64,000 nucleotides of DNA. Origin: Posidonia oceanica. Taxonomy: Eukaryota; Streptophyta; Magnoliopsida; Alismatales; Posidoniaceae. The position numbers were made by a program, and so were the translations under genes. The notes beneath the pieces are model-generated. The model had not been told where the DNA came from and searched no databases. It saw only the letters and a program-made list of their open reading frames with translations. Numbering within the stretch: the first letter of the stretch is position 1; each line of letters opens with the position of its first letter. Positions 25,701 to 36,200 of the stretch are shown one piece after another. The stretch covers positions 31,925,001 through 31,989,000 of the forward strand of contig JAZBRS010000023.1 of assembly GCA_037176725.1 (NCBI GenBank). The letters run 5' to 3'.

Positions 25701-26152
25701 TCCCCAAAATATGGCTCACATTAATCAAACACTCAAAACAAAAATATACATTTGATTTACACTTATATTGTTGTATCATAATTTGTTTGGATAGTACTGC
25801 AGTTCCTAATTTGTTATACTCTACTTTGTCCTATTGATGCATGCTATCAAATCATATACAAATTAGATCTTCATAAGTCCTTGCAGTGGAACTTGACCAA
25901 TCAAGTTAAAAGTGATCTTTTGGGATTTTTAAAGATTCTATGAAATCCAATTAATTCTCAAAATTTCAAGAATACAATACATTTCATATTTCTTATGATA
26001 GTTTAATGATGTTGATGAATGTCGTTGTTTTGTGTGTTCCCAAACTTAGTTCTTTTTTTTAAAATTGAAACAGTAGAATTATGTGCTTTAATGAAATATC
26101 TTATGTTGTTTATATTCTAATATTGTTTTATGATTTGTATTATTTTTTGTAG
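22745..26152 (+). other. CACTA-1 interior, mostly unrecognised
   Basis: AT-rich intron-like sequence with scattered exon-like blocks. One is identified separately (helicase, 23640-23725). Another block near 25045-25140 can be read as PSRYLPSWIFDKDKEPRITG, which I cannot assign. The rest holds no recognisable coding sequence. Confidence 0.4.
23640..23725 (+). pseudogene. Captured exon of a SEN1/MAGATAMA3-like helicase
   Basis: Between an AG acceptor (23638-23639) and a GTAAGT donor (23726) the translation is GPPGTGKTQTILGLLSVVLH and then SVPERVQ. GPPGTGKTQTIL is the Walker A region of superfamily 1 Upf1-like helicases; the LLSVVLHSVPERVQ tail is closest in my memory to plant SEN1-type helicases (MAA3). 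Only this exon is recognised. The frame is intact over the exon. Confidence 0.75.
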
Positions 26153-26230
26153 GCTTCTACAAGTGTTAACGCTAATGATGATTATGATGTGAAGCCAAAT
26201 TCTACAAACTATGCAGATGATGATGTTTGA
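26153..26230 (+). other. Possible terminal exon in CACTA-1
   Basis: After an AG acceptor there are 25 codons rich in Asp and Asn ending in TGA (STNYADDDV then stop). It could be the last exon of a captured or native gene. No family recognised. Confidence 0.3.
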
Positions 26231-26439
26231 ATTAGATATTTCATTCAATCAATCTTGATGTAAAACATGGTGTACTGGATTATGAAATTAATATATATTA
26301 TTTTTGTTGAATTTGAAGTTTGTTATTAAATTAGTATATGATCTTCAATTTGAAAATAATTTAGTTTGTTTTATATATTATAATACAGGTGATGAAAAGA
26401 AAATAAATTATATTACATGTTGAAATTGTACTAAAACTG

Positions 26440-26818
26440 TAGCCACATGTTTAGCCACAGATTTAACCTCGGTATTATTATATGCTATAGTGGTGGTTAA
26501 TTTTCGCCACGGCCTTGGCCACGATGTTAGCCACGGAAAATACCGTGCCTAAATTAGCCACGGAAAAATACCGTGCCTAAATTAGCCATGGCATGGCCAT
26601 GGATCTTGATGCAAGTATAATAGCTTTGTTGCCACGGATGAAGACCGTGGCAAAATTAGCCACGGTCAGCCTAAGCCGTGGCTAAAATTTAGATACGGGA
26701 CTTTTAGTCACGGACTCCGCCACAGTTAAAAGCCGTGGGGCTAAATTGATTTAGTCACCGCTTTTTTAGTATTAGCCACAGAATTTGGCCGTGGCTAAAG
26801 CTCAGTTTTCTTGTAATG
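26440..26818. repeat. Right subterminal repeats and TIR of CACTA-1
   Basis: Dense GCCACGG and CCGTGGCTAA words in both orientations, ending in TTTTCTTGTAATG. Several pairs form imperfect palindromes, such as TAGCCACGG with CCGTGGCTA. Confidence 0.9.
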
Positions 26819-26821
26819 TTC

Positions 26822-27760
26822 AGAGTGTGGCCGTGGTAGTACAGTGCGTTTCGGCAACTACTTGGGCTAGTGTCGGTTGCTTGGGCCCGAGTGACACGAC
26901 ACGTGTGTGTGTGTGTGTTGTTGGGGTGTTTTGTATATAATAGAGCATTCATGCACTTTTGGCAATTTGATCCGCATAATGAGTATGTGGGATCAGATCG
27001 CGTATTTCTGAGTAACTTGAGATAATCGAGTACTGTGTTGTGTTGAGTTTTCAATGGATTTTATTAATGAGTCTTGGGTGCATGCTAATATGATAAGATG
27101 CATCATGTTTTCCTGTGTAGAGGTCATTGCGGCTTCAATATCTAACAAACACATTGGACCTAGTTTTGGTAAATTTAGTAGAGTAGTGATAGATGTATAT
27201 TTTAGAGTGTTACATGTATGCTACTAGTTGGCTTTGTTTTTGTAGTGATTTTTCAGTAGATTTCTGGGGCATCCATGTTGAGATGCCAGTGTGGTTTAGA
27301 GTTATGGATTTTTGAGTTGGTTTTCTAGTGAATTTTTGAGTTGCGTGTGGCAAGACTTGCACAAGTGTTTAGGGTATCGTGCCTTTTCATGGTTAGACTT
27401 TCTACATAGATATTGTAGTGTCTGTCTTAGATTTGTGGGTTTTCGAGCGTAGTGGTGGTGCGTCATGCCTGCGTGTTCCACTAGTGCATCTCAGTTCAAT
27501 TTCTTGTTGTTTTGCAGAGTTGGGTTCCGCTTAGTATTGCTTTTAATTTTATTTTATTGATGAGTGTGTGCTAGGTGATCTTTTTGTGGTCACTCACGTA
27601 TGCTTTATTTTTGTATATTGCAAGTGTAGATTAGAAGCTAGTTTACTTGCTAGTGCATATGGAAGTGTCACTCAACCACACAAGGCCTTCATCAACTCCT
27701 ACATTTAGGGAATCTACGGGTGCACCTTACTCAAAGTCATATATGGAGGTACACTAGCTA
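26822..27760 (+). repeat. Old Tekay-type LTR, part 2
   Basis: It continues the LTR of 15579-17565 across the CACTA insertion. Collinear words with the LTR at 33940-34820 include GCAACTNCTTG, a GT-rich run, GTGTGTGNTNGGTGATC..GTGGTCACTCA, and TGCTAGTGCATANGGAAGTGTCACT with CCACACA. The last 150 bases expected of the LTR are not recognised, so the end is approximate. Confidence 0.55.
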
Positions 27761-28094
27761 TCACAAGTTTCAACAACATTCAATTTGTAATTTTTCTTAT
27801 TCATACTCAATTTTTACGAAGTACATTCTTAGTGCAACTAACTGATAAAGCCATTCTCTACTTCTCTGCTGTTAATTTCATCTTCAGCAAATAACTGGTT
27901 GTATTTCATCTTATTGGATGCTCTCTATTGTGATAGCTCTAGGCAAGTAGTGTCATTTCCTTTCCAGATGCCTTTCATAGTGTCTTCTCATGCCACACCT
28001 AAATTTGTTGTGTGTACTTGGATGACACATTTCTTTTCTCAATGGGAATAACTCATTCTTGAATCCTTTATGGTAAGCACATGCACTAGTGCTG

Positions 28095-28194
28095 AAAATA
28101 ACAACCGAACAACATGAAGATTAGATAATGGAAAATATTTGATCAAAATAACAACTAAACAACATGAAGATTAGATAATGGAAAATATTTGATC
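28095..28194. repeat. Tandem duplication, two 50-bp units
   Basis: Units start at 28095 and 28145 (AAAATAACAAC...) and differ by about one base. The duplication is therefore recent compared with the surroundings. Confidence 0.9.
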
Positions 28195-28833
28195 ATCATT
28201 AGTTTTGTGAGCATCGTGTAGTTATAGGATTCATGCAAGTGTGCAATGTCTCACTCCAAGGCAAAAATATCTGTGTACTTTATTTGGATATTTATTATAG
28301 ATATTTCTGGTTTTATGTAATTATATGCAATGTCATTGTTAGTTGTCATTTTATGTAAAATGCAGTGCAAGTTGTTATTTTTGGTTTCTGGCTTGAAGTG
28401 TTATAGGATCCTAATTCGTAATTGAAATTATTTCTGGTTTGTGTATTCAAACCAGAATTGATTTTTTTTTATTTTTTTGTAATTTGCGAGGACTGATTTT
28501 TTTTAAATTTCTTGTAATTTGCGAGAACTAAATTCAGTTAGAATCAACAGTAATGTACTTATAATGTTTAGATGATCATTTGTTTTTGCATTATTTTTTA
28601 TTCAATTGGAAATTATGTGTATGGTCTACATTCATATATGGCTCTATTTACAGATTATTATACTGGATCTCTCAAAGGTTCATTTTGGTCTTTCTAAGTG
28701 AACAATGTTCAAATTTGGAGGATATACTCTTCAATCATCTGCAAGGTAGACAGATAATTATTGTGCAGCATATCATTCTAGATGGAATTATCATGTATCA
28801 TTTTATCTCACATTGTATCTGATCATTGAGTTG

Positions 28834-29045
28834 GTTGACTATGATAGTTGTACCCTGATTGCCCCAAATCATACATGTACCCACATGCTTAACTTTGCTC
28901 TCAAGGTATGTGATGATCTTTAATAAGCTACTAAATTTTTACTTCTTAAAATTTTGTCACTGGGTGTAGGAAGTACTTGGTGATGATGTTGATCAGAAGG
29001 GTTTCATTGTTCTTCCTAAGAAATTGTGATTTGATTTCTCCCATG
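28834..29045 (+). pseudogene. Captured exons of an alanyl-tRNA synthetase
   Basis: Exon 1 (to 28905, GTATGT donor) reads [20 protein letters not shown] then FALK. Exon 2 (28970-29045, AG acceptor and GT donor) reads EVLGDDVDQKGFIVLPKKL, a TGA, and FDFSHG. The HTCTH of exon 1 is the zinc-binding HxxxH of the AlaRS editing domain, and VLGD-V-QKGS...L-FDFSH is the conserved sequence after it. The TGA stands where family members have Arg (CGA to TGA). About 50 codons remain. This is a dead fragment carried by the second CACTA. Confidence 0.82.
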
Positions 29046-29261
29046 GTAAATCGATTCCCTCAAGCAATTAACAAGACCTTTTAAGTTTTCCAAGAAATCA
29101 TATAATAGCATTCTTGTCATTTTTGGTCTATCCTTATCTAGTTAGGGTTGTGTCAATTTAAACTTATATACCATTAGTAGCACGTGTACATCAGTTGATG
29201 TGAAGAATAAACCTTTTAAGCTCACTTGTTTTGGTTGCCTTCTTTGCTTGCAGGAAAAAGT

Positions 29262-29354
29262 CCTAAACAGTCCAAGGGAGTCTCCATTATTGTCTCCAAT
29301 GGCCTTCGGTAGTCGGAGATGTTAAACTACATAGTCCTAAACAGTCCAAGGGAG
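29262..29354. repeat. 20-bp direct repeat
   Basis: TCCTAAACAGTCCAAGGGAG occurs at about 29262 and again at about 29335, identical, 73 bases apart. Origin unknown. Confidence 0.8.
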
Positions 29355-30299
29355 ATACCAAAGAGCATGTAGTAAACCCTTCAGGCTTGTGTAGGAGTAA
29401 TTTTTCTATGATGGGAGATACATAGCTCTTGCTTTTCTTTTCTTATGATTAATCTTTCTGGCATAAGATAATATGTTCTGCCTTAAGATACTTATTTTTT
29501 AGTGATGGTCGAAGCAGCTGCAAACTACTCTTTTGAAATCTGAAACTACTATGTATTAGTGTTTGCACGTTTCTAAACTTCTTAATTGGCAGCTCCATGG
29601 GTTTTCATTGTTCCCACTTTTCACTAGAATCAAACACTATTATCTTTCTTTCATATATTGCATTTTCACTTTGTTTTATTTTGTTCTTATAGTTGATGAG
29701 TTTGTTGTTCTCCTTCATAAAACGTGATCACTCTCACACTACACTTCTGGCAAGATACTTTAGCAAGGTGATGTCTTACGTTTCCAACTTATTTTTCCAC
29801 TTGTATTTCTTACTATATTTTTGGCAGGACTTTGTTTTGTTTATGAAACTGTAAATGCACTAAAAAAATGTTCTTATAAGAGTTTTATGTTCCAGGTTGT
29901 CATATGCCTGATGTTACGGAAAGCTATTCTTTTCATGAATTTCATTCAAGTAAGTCTGTGTCATATATAGGATTTTTTTTAAGGCAGGCTTACTCTGTCA
30001 AAACATTAATGGACCATATTGACTTGCTCAAGTTTGTTTCCTTTTTTTTTTCTTAATTATATAAGGATAAGAAGCATTGTCTTTGAAACTAAAATAACCT
30101 AAAGAAAAATGATATTGATAATGTGAAAGTAAAGTAGAATAAGCAAATCAAAAGAACACAATAGATGCGTGTTAAGCTGGACAGATTCAACATCTAGTTA
30201 ACACTTTATGCAATTGTACTATTTATTTGTGTCCAAAGATTATGCTATTTTCTGTACGAGATTAGTTCTGGTTCGTGTATTCAAAACAGAATTGATTTT

Positions 30300-30585
30300 T
30301 TATTTTTGTAATTTGCAAGGACTTAGCGAGGACTTTTCCTCGCTAATTCCTCACAAATAATAATTTTTATTTATTATTTTTTTTAAATTTGCAAGGACAT
30401 TGCGAGGACTATATGTCTTCGCAAAAATATTCGCATGCACATAGCGAAGAAATATCCTCACAAAGGTGATTTAACGACAACTTATATTGCGAGGACAAAA
30501 TGTCCTCGCAAAGGCCTTTCACGAGAACTTAGCGAAGACATTGCGAGGACATCTGTCATCACAATTTTGAGTTTTTCTAGTAGTG
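30300..30585. repeat. Subterminal repeats and right TIR of CACTA-2
   Basis: Repeated TTGCGAGGAC and GTCCTCGCAA in both orientations, for example an inverted pair around AAAATG at about 30489-30512. They end at the CTAGTAGTG terminus. Confidence 0.8.
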
Positions 30586-31800
30586 TATTGCAAGAGGATA
30601 GGAAAGCCCCCAAATTGCTAGAAGAGAAATATCTAGGAGCAACGAGTTTACACCATTTATGGCTTGGGTTTTTAGAGAGAACAAACCAGACCAATTTACA
30701 TTTGAGTGTTAAACTAAAGGTATTTATATTAATTATACTCAATCCATTTTGGAGTTTATTTCTGCATATTTGCTCCCAGCTAATTAGATGATATATTGAG
30801 TGCATGGTTCCTGACTTCCAGAGAAACCTTTTCCTTAGTTGATCATTTTTTATACTGACTGGGAGATAAAGCACTGAAAGATAGTATGTAAGGATTGCAA
30901 GTAGAACAGAATTTGACATAGTGACTCTGCCCCCAATAGATAGCAGATTTCCTTTCTAGGACTCCAACCTTGCAGTTAGCTTGTCTATAATAGGTTCCCA
31001 GTCATTTGCAGAGGTTGTCTTATAGTGTAATGACAAACCTAAGTAAGAAATAGGTAAGTTCTTTATTTCGCAGCCAAGAATAGCATAATAGAGTGTACAG
31101 TCTTCATTAGGAATACCCATACTAGTAATAGAAGATTTGTTGGAATTGATGTGGAGGTCTGAACAAGCTTGAAAATAGTAAATGATTCTATTTAAATTTA
31201 TGAGTCCTTCCACAGATGGGGAAACAAATAGTAGTATATCATCTGCATATTGAATATTTAGAACTTTAGGCCCTCCATTAGGGAATTTAATCCCTTGTAT
31301 CAGATTATTGTCCCTGCCCAAGGCCAACATTCAATTTAAGGTGTATGTGACCAAAATGAAGAGCAAGAGGGGGAGAGGGTCTCCTTGATGGAGTCCAATA
31401 GAAGCTCCAAAAAACTCATGAGAGGAGCCATTATAGTATTGAAAATCTTGCAGAAGTGATACATATCTTAATCTAATTTGATCATGAACCCTGCACTTCT
31501 AGAGGAATGTATAAGGTGTAGTGTTTCCTGAGCAACAAGAAAACAATCTCCAATGTTTCTCCTTTAAGAAAACCACTTTGAGAATCGTCTATTAGTGAAT
31601 TTTGTGCAGGACTAAGCCTCGCTGCAAGACATTTTGATATGATTTTGTAGCTACTGTTAAGTAATCTGATTAGCCTAAAGTCCTTTACACATTCCACATT
31701 GAACTTTTTGGGGATTAAGGCAATAAAGGTTTGATTTATGCAATGCAAGGCATCAAGATCTAAGCAAGAATGGAAGTAATCCAGCATATTGAAGAGATCT
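30586..31800 (-). pseudogene. L1-type LINE reverse transcriptase, truncated at both ends
   Basis: On the minus strand: INQTFIALIPKK, then FRLIRLLNSSYKIISKCLAA, SGFLKGE, LHQGDPLPLLLFIL, and the catalytic IQYADDILLF. Downstream are PISYLGLSL and KRFLWKSG of the C-terminal region. These are motifs of plant L1 (RandI-like) reverse transcriptases. Several stops and frameshifts break it. The 3' part ends abruptly at the CACTA-2 terminus (30585), so the transposon probably inserted into this LINE. The endonuclease domain and start are missing. Confidence 0.88.
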
Positions 31801-32150
31801 GATTATCAGTTCTTGTCCTTTCTTTTTGTTTCAATGTCCATGGCGGAGAGGACCTAGGAGTCAATGTGTTGACCATATTAGTAGCACGCTGACTTCAACT
31901 ACCTGCTCTATTTCAAAATGTTAGTTGTTACGACCCAAGTCCAAATCTACTAGCTTAGGCTGCTCCTTGATGTTATTTTCCTGAAACAACCTTGATGTAT
32001 GACCTATCAAATCGTATTAAAATGTTCAAGTTGTAAATTATTTCAAATAGCAGCTCACTTCCTTGTATATCCATCATAAATCTTCAATTTATCTAGTATG
32101 ATACTAAACTTGTTGAAACACCACAAGCTTGTCTTGAGACATTACGATTA
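31801..32150. other. Unrecognised flank between LINE and Tekay-type LTR
   Basis: No coding potential or element ends seen. GATTA at 32146-32150 would be the left target-site copy of the following LTR element. Confidence 0.4.
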
Positions 32151-34951
32151 TGTAGCGACCTACACCTAGGGCACTGTGCAGGTGGGGATTTGGAGTTGCT
32201 TCCCCCTTCTTTTTCCACTTCTCATTCTTCTTACCCTTCTTCTCCTTCTTTCATCTTCTCTTTTCCCGATTTTTAAAAAAAAAAAAGAGAAAGAGAGAAA
32301 AGAGAGAGAGAGAGGAAGAGACAAAGAGAAAGAGAGAGGAGAGGAGGGAGGAGAGGAGGAGGAGGATGTCGCCGCCGCTGACGTGTTGCCGTCGCCATCG
32401 CCGAGCGGAGGAGCAGAGGAGAGGCCGTGTCGCCGGTGAACGGTACACACCCTTGTAGATCTATTTGGATTCTTGAATTGATGGTAGGGATCATGTTAGT
32501 GTGGAATTGTTGTGTGGATGTCATGAATGTTTTATAGGATTTTTGGAGCATTTATGGAGTATTTATGGCATTTTAATGGCGGATGGTTCTTTTCAGATGA
32601 ATAGTGTTATGCATGTTTTACTTGTGGATTTCTTGCGATTCGCTCGACGGATCTTTGTGGTTCTTGTCCCAAATTGTAGATCGTCTCGAGATCTTCATTT
32701 GGGTATGTGGTTTGTGATTTTTGGTAGCTTGTGGTGGGACCGGTTAAGGTTCCCATTTTGGGCGATTTTTGGGTCTCCCTGTTTTGAATTCTCTGTGTCG
32801 CTGGTTCGGCATACTGAACCTAGGTTTGGCCGACCGTTTTGGTTCGGTCTGTCGAACCAAGCCCTGGGTGTGAGTCCAGGTTGTTGGTTCAGTCGACCGT
32901 TTTGGTTCGGTCTACCGAACCAAGCTCCTGAACCCAACCTTAGGTATTTTTGGGTTTAGTGTTGGGGTGGATTAATGTAGTTAGTTAATAGATTACCCTT
33001 GTAGGTAATTATGGAATGTAAATGATTAGGATAATCATTAGAATGAGTTAGGGAATGCCTAAAATAAATTAGTAAGATTCCCTAGATATTGTGGTTAGTA
33101 TAAAAAACTATAGAACTTAGAAATGTTAGGTTCTCCCCTAAATGGTTTAGCTGGATATTTGGATTGATATTTAACCCTAGGTTTAGGTGTGGTTCAATGT
33201 TTAGTGTTGGTATTCAGTCTTGTTAGTTGAATGAGACTACGAGACTATCGTTTAGCTTCTGTGTGGCCCTTTTGAGTACGTTTTATACCCAGAAGGTGTT
33301 ATTGTTGTATTGGAGTTTTTTGTGATTTCCAAATGATTTTCAAATTATTTTTAAAGGGTATGAATGTCTTGAAAGATGGTTTCCAAAGGATTTTGAAAAA
33401 GAGATATACAGATTTCGATGATGTTTCTCTATGCAGTATTTTGTGGTATTATGAGATGATTTTCGAAATAGTTTTCGAAAATGGTTACCAAAGGAGTTTG
33501 GAAAAGAAATGCATGGTTTGCAAAGGTTTTGGAAAATGATTCTATGGTATGAGGGACCGAGACCAAAGCTTCTGATTGGCGGACTAGGAATGACTGATAC
33601 CCCTAGATGGTCGAGAGTCAGTTGCCTAGGATGATGTCTGTGATTTTCTGAGGTTTGGGACAGTTCCACGTAGTCGAAGGATAGTACCGATGGAATAGGG
33701 AGATGAGACCTCAGAGAAGTCGATTACGATTCCTAGGGCGTAGATACTGAGCTTTGTGGTACTGTAGGGCCCGGTGAAAGAGTCTGGATTACCTTCTGTG
33801 CTGGAGCTGGCTGAGTCTGGGGTTAGAGTCTCTAGGTGCTCGGGCACCAAAGGGGCATCGGAACGACGCAACCCCATGTACTAAGATATGATGATAAATT
33901 GAGGGCTGAGTTTCCAGGACGGTGGTTCCTCCCACACGGGGTAGCCCACCACGGCAGTGCAGTTGAGAGAAGCTGGAGTCTTTAGCAACTGCTTGTTGTC
34001 GGGTCAGTCGCTGATGGCCACAGTGACTTGACTGGTTTTCGCGCTGGGTGCGCGTGTGTGTGGTTTTGTGTTGGCTTGAGCTTGGTTTCATAAAGAGTGA
34101 CCATTTCAAGTATGCATGAAAAGGATTTCAAATGATGCATGTATTTTGAAAGAAAAGTGACGTTGGTTTTGAAAAGCATGTTTTAAAAAGATCTGTGCTT
34201 GTAGGGCAATGGTAGATTGCCTGGTTGTGGATTTGTGGCATCAAAAGTAGGATGCCTGCTTTTCTGAGGTTGGTGTGTTTTGGTTGCTGCACGCCTATGT
34301 GGCGTTGCTGTTTGGCCAGTGTGGCCTTGTGTTTAACTTTGATGTTTGCTATGTGGCGTGTTCTGCATGCAAATGAAAGCATTCAAACACTATTGGCTAT
34401 CTGGTTCGTCCAGTGAGTGCGTGGGATCAGGTTGTGTGCTTTGTGTGGTTTTGGGCTTGATCTGGCAAGAGTAGCCATTTCAAGTGTGCATAAAGGATTT
34501 TGAAAGAGCATGCATGTGATTTGAAAAGAAAGATAAAAAATAAATTTGAAAGGCATGTTTTATGATTTTTGCTGTTGCTGGGCAATGGTGGGTTGCCCCG
34601 TTGAGGTGTTGCGACGTCTAGATGGGATGCCTATGCTTGTTGGTTTTGTGGCGTGTTTACGTCGGTTCCAACAGCGGTGGTTGCCGAGTGGTTTAGGTTG
34701 GGTGTGTGTTGGGTGACCGTTTGAGTGGTCACTCATGTGTGCTTTGTTTTTCTGTATTTCTTTTGGCGGGTGCAGGATATGAGCGATTTTTGCTAGTGCA
34801 CATAGGAGGGAGTCACTTTGCCACACATCAAGGGTTCTGGGTTAGCATATAGAGTAGTTTTATTTCAGTTGTTTATTAGATTTAAATCTGTTGTTTTTGC
34901 TTGGATTTATATATTTTTTTAAAAAGAGGTAGCTAGGTTTAGGATGTTACA
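32151..34951 (+). repeat. Tekay-type 5' LTR
   Basis: 2801 bases from TGTAGCGACC to GATGTTACA, collinear with 37331 onwards. It includes a purine tract (32275-32370), a GC-rich block, three GGTTCG/CGAACC palindromes (32803-32921), and an AT-rich middle. Open frames here recur only because the LTR is duplicated; they lack coding features. Confidence 0.9.
32803..32921. repeat. Three GGTTCG-N6-CGAACC palindromes in the 5' LTR
   Basis: At 32803-32820 (one arm mismatch), 32841-32858 and 32904-32921. Stems are constant; the six-base loops differ (GCATAC, GTCTGT, GTCTAC). The 3' LTR carries the same three at 38007, 38045 and 38108. Confidence 0.85.
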
Positions 34952-34955
34952 AAAT

Positions 34956-34967
34956 TGGTATTAGAGC
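34956..34967 (+). other. Primer binding site (initiator tRNA-Met type)
   Basis: TGGTATTAGAGC, one base from the canonical TGGTATCAGAGC, starting five bases after the LTR end. Confidence 0.88.
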
Positions 34968-35390
34968 ATTAGCTTACCTAGGAGCACTAGCCTAAGGATG
35001 TCTGGTCAGGTGACTCCATAGAATTTGCATATCCTGCATTCCTGCACCTTGATTTTTATTGATTTTCTTGTTTGGTGGAGTGTGGAGCTGCATTCGCTCA
35101 CGTTTAGGGGTTCGCCTTAGCTCCTCAACTTCGTAGCACGTGGTTTTAGGTGCTATCCACTAGTTTTGCGTGGATTGAGCACCGTGTGACCCATGGGAGT
35201 GGTGGCGGTCATTTCCTGGGCAAGACACAGTACTGGTATGCTAGGTAGGCGACCTTATTGTGTGTAAGGCCAGATGAGTCAGGTCGCCTAGAGTTGTGCA
35301 CATCTGCTGTGCGTACTGGTTTAGCTGGTGTACTATGGTTGCGAGAAGGCAAAGGTAGGTTTTACTACTGATGCTTGATGGATTTTGAAG

Positions 35391-35424
35391 TGAGGTGCCT
35401 TAATTCTTTTAAGGTGGTTAGGCA
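35391..35424 (+). other. Second copy of the PPT-like sequence in a hairpin
   Basis: AATTCTTTTAAGGTGGTTAG at 35402 is nearly the same as the sequence just before the 3' LTR (37310-37330). Here it is enclosed by inverted arms GGTGCCT and AGGCACC. Confidence 0.6.
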
Positions 35425-35604
35425 CCCCACATCAGTCGGCCAAAGGATGTGTTTGCTTTGCCACCATCCGTTGGGTGTTTGGTCATGGAGGGAGAGGTGT
35501 AGTGGGTGACTGCCTCTCGTGTGACCTCCACGTTTGTTGTTGTTTGCTGCTGCTTGTTTTGTGGTTGGTGCGAAGGATGCCTGGAGTTTCATCCTCCTGT
35601 GGCA

Positions 35605-36200
35605 CATCTGGGTGAAGCATGAGGCTCCCTAGATGTGTGTGGTTGCATCTAGGCGGTTTCGTCTTGTCGTGGGGGGGAGGGGTGCAGTAGTTGTTTGCCC
35701 CTTGTGTGGCCCTCCACGATTGTGGGTGTTTGTCTGTTTGTTTGTTGGTTGTTGTGTCTTGTCTATCGTCGTGGTTGTCGTGTGTGTGGAGGATGTCTGC
35801 AGCTCTGTCCTCCTATTGTTGTTGTTTCTGGGTGAAGCGAGAGGCTTCCCAAATGTCTGTTGTTGTTTCTGGGTGACTTAGTGAGTCCCCAGGTATCTGT
35901 TGTGGTCGTTTCTGGGTGAAGCGTGAGGCTTCCTAGGTGTCTGTTGTTATTGTTTCTGGATGAAGCGAGAGGCTTCCCAGATGTCCGTTATTGTTTCTGG
36001 GTGACTCGTTGCGTCCCCAAGTGTCTGTTGTAGTCATTTTTGGGTGAAGCGTGAGGCTTCCCAGGTGTCTATTTGTTGTGGTTTCTGAGTGACTTAGTGG
36101 GTCCTCAGATGTGCATTGTCAGTTCGGGTGACTCTAGTGGGTCCCCAGATGTGTGTTGTCAGTTTCAGGTGACTTTGGTGGGTCCTTGGATGTGTGTGCT
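35605..36200. repeat. Hairpin array with common outer stem
   Basis: About ten imperfect units of 30-45 bases. Type 1 reads CTGGGTGAAGC, short loop, GGCTTCCCAG. Type 2 reads CTGGGTGACT, loop, AGTCCCCAG. Both share an outer CTGGG/CCCAG stem, while the inner arms differ as pairs (GAAGC/GCTTC against GACT/AGTC). Spacers are built on TGTCTGTTGTTG. Types roughly alternate from 35830 to 36060; later units are type 2. Confidence 0.75.

Larger units (their letters stand above)
17566..26818. mobile_element. Non-autonomous CACTA transposon with captured gene exons (9.25 kb)
   Basis: The left end CACTACAAGAAAA and the right end TTTTCTTGTAATG are inverted copies (one base changed in the right CACTA). The element is flanked by an exact 3-bp target duplication, TTC at 17563-17565 and 26819-26821. 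Both ends carry many subterminal copies of GCCACGG/CCGTGGC, as typical for CACTA elements. No transposase (TNP2-type) is present, so it moves only with outside help. Instead it carries exon fragments of several host genes, all on the plus strand, and a nested hAT element. Confidence 0.93.
28430..30585. mobile_element. Second CACTA element (right part), with captured exons
   Basis: The right end reads GAGTTTTTCTAGTAGTG (inverted: CACTACTAGAAAAACTC), a CACTA-type TIR different from CACTA-1. Before it lie many subterminal GCGAGGAC / GTCCTCGC words (30300-30560). A weaker set with TTTGCGAGGACTG is at 28480-28530 and may mark the left side. No CACTACTAG left end was found, so the left limit is approximate and may have been lost. 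Captured alanyl-tRNA synthetase exons lie inside. Confidence 0.65.

Noticed and set aside
30435..30791. Plus-strand 118-codon frame spanning the CACTA-2 end
   Set aside because: It crosses the transposon boundary and is the shadow of the LINE frame on the other strand.
32501..32959. A 152-codon frame, repeated at 37705-38037, as a conserved gene
   Set aside because: The repetition is because both lie at the same place in the two LTRs of one element. The second copy is shorter and the translation has no recognisable domain.
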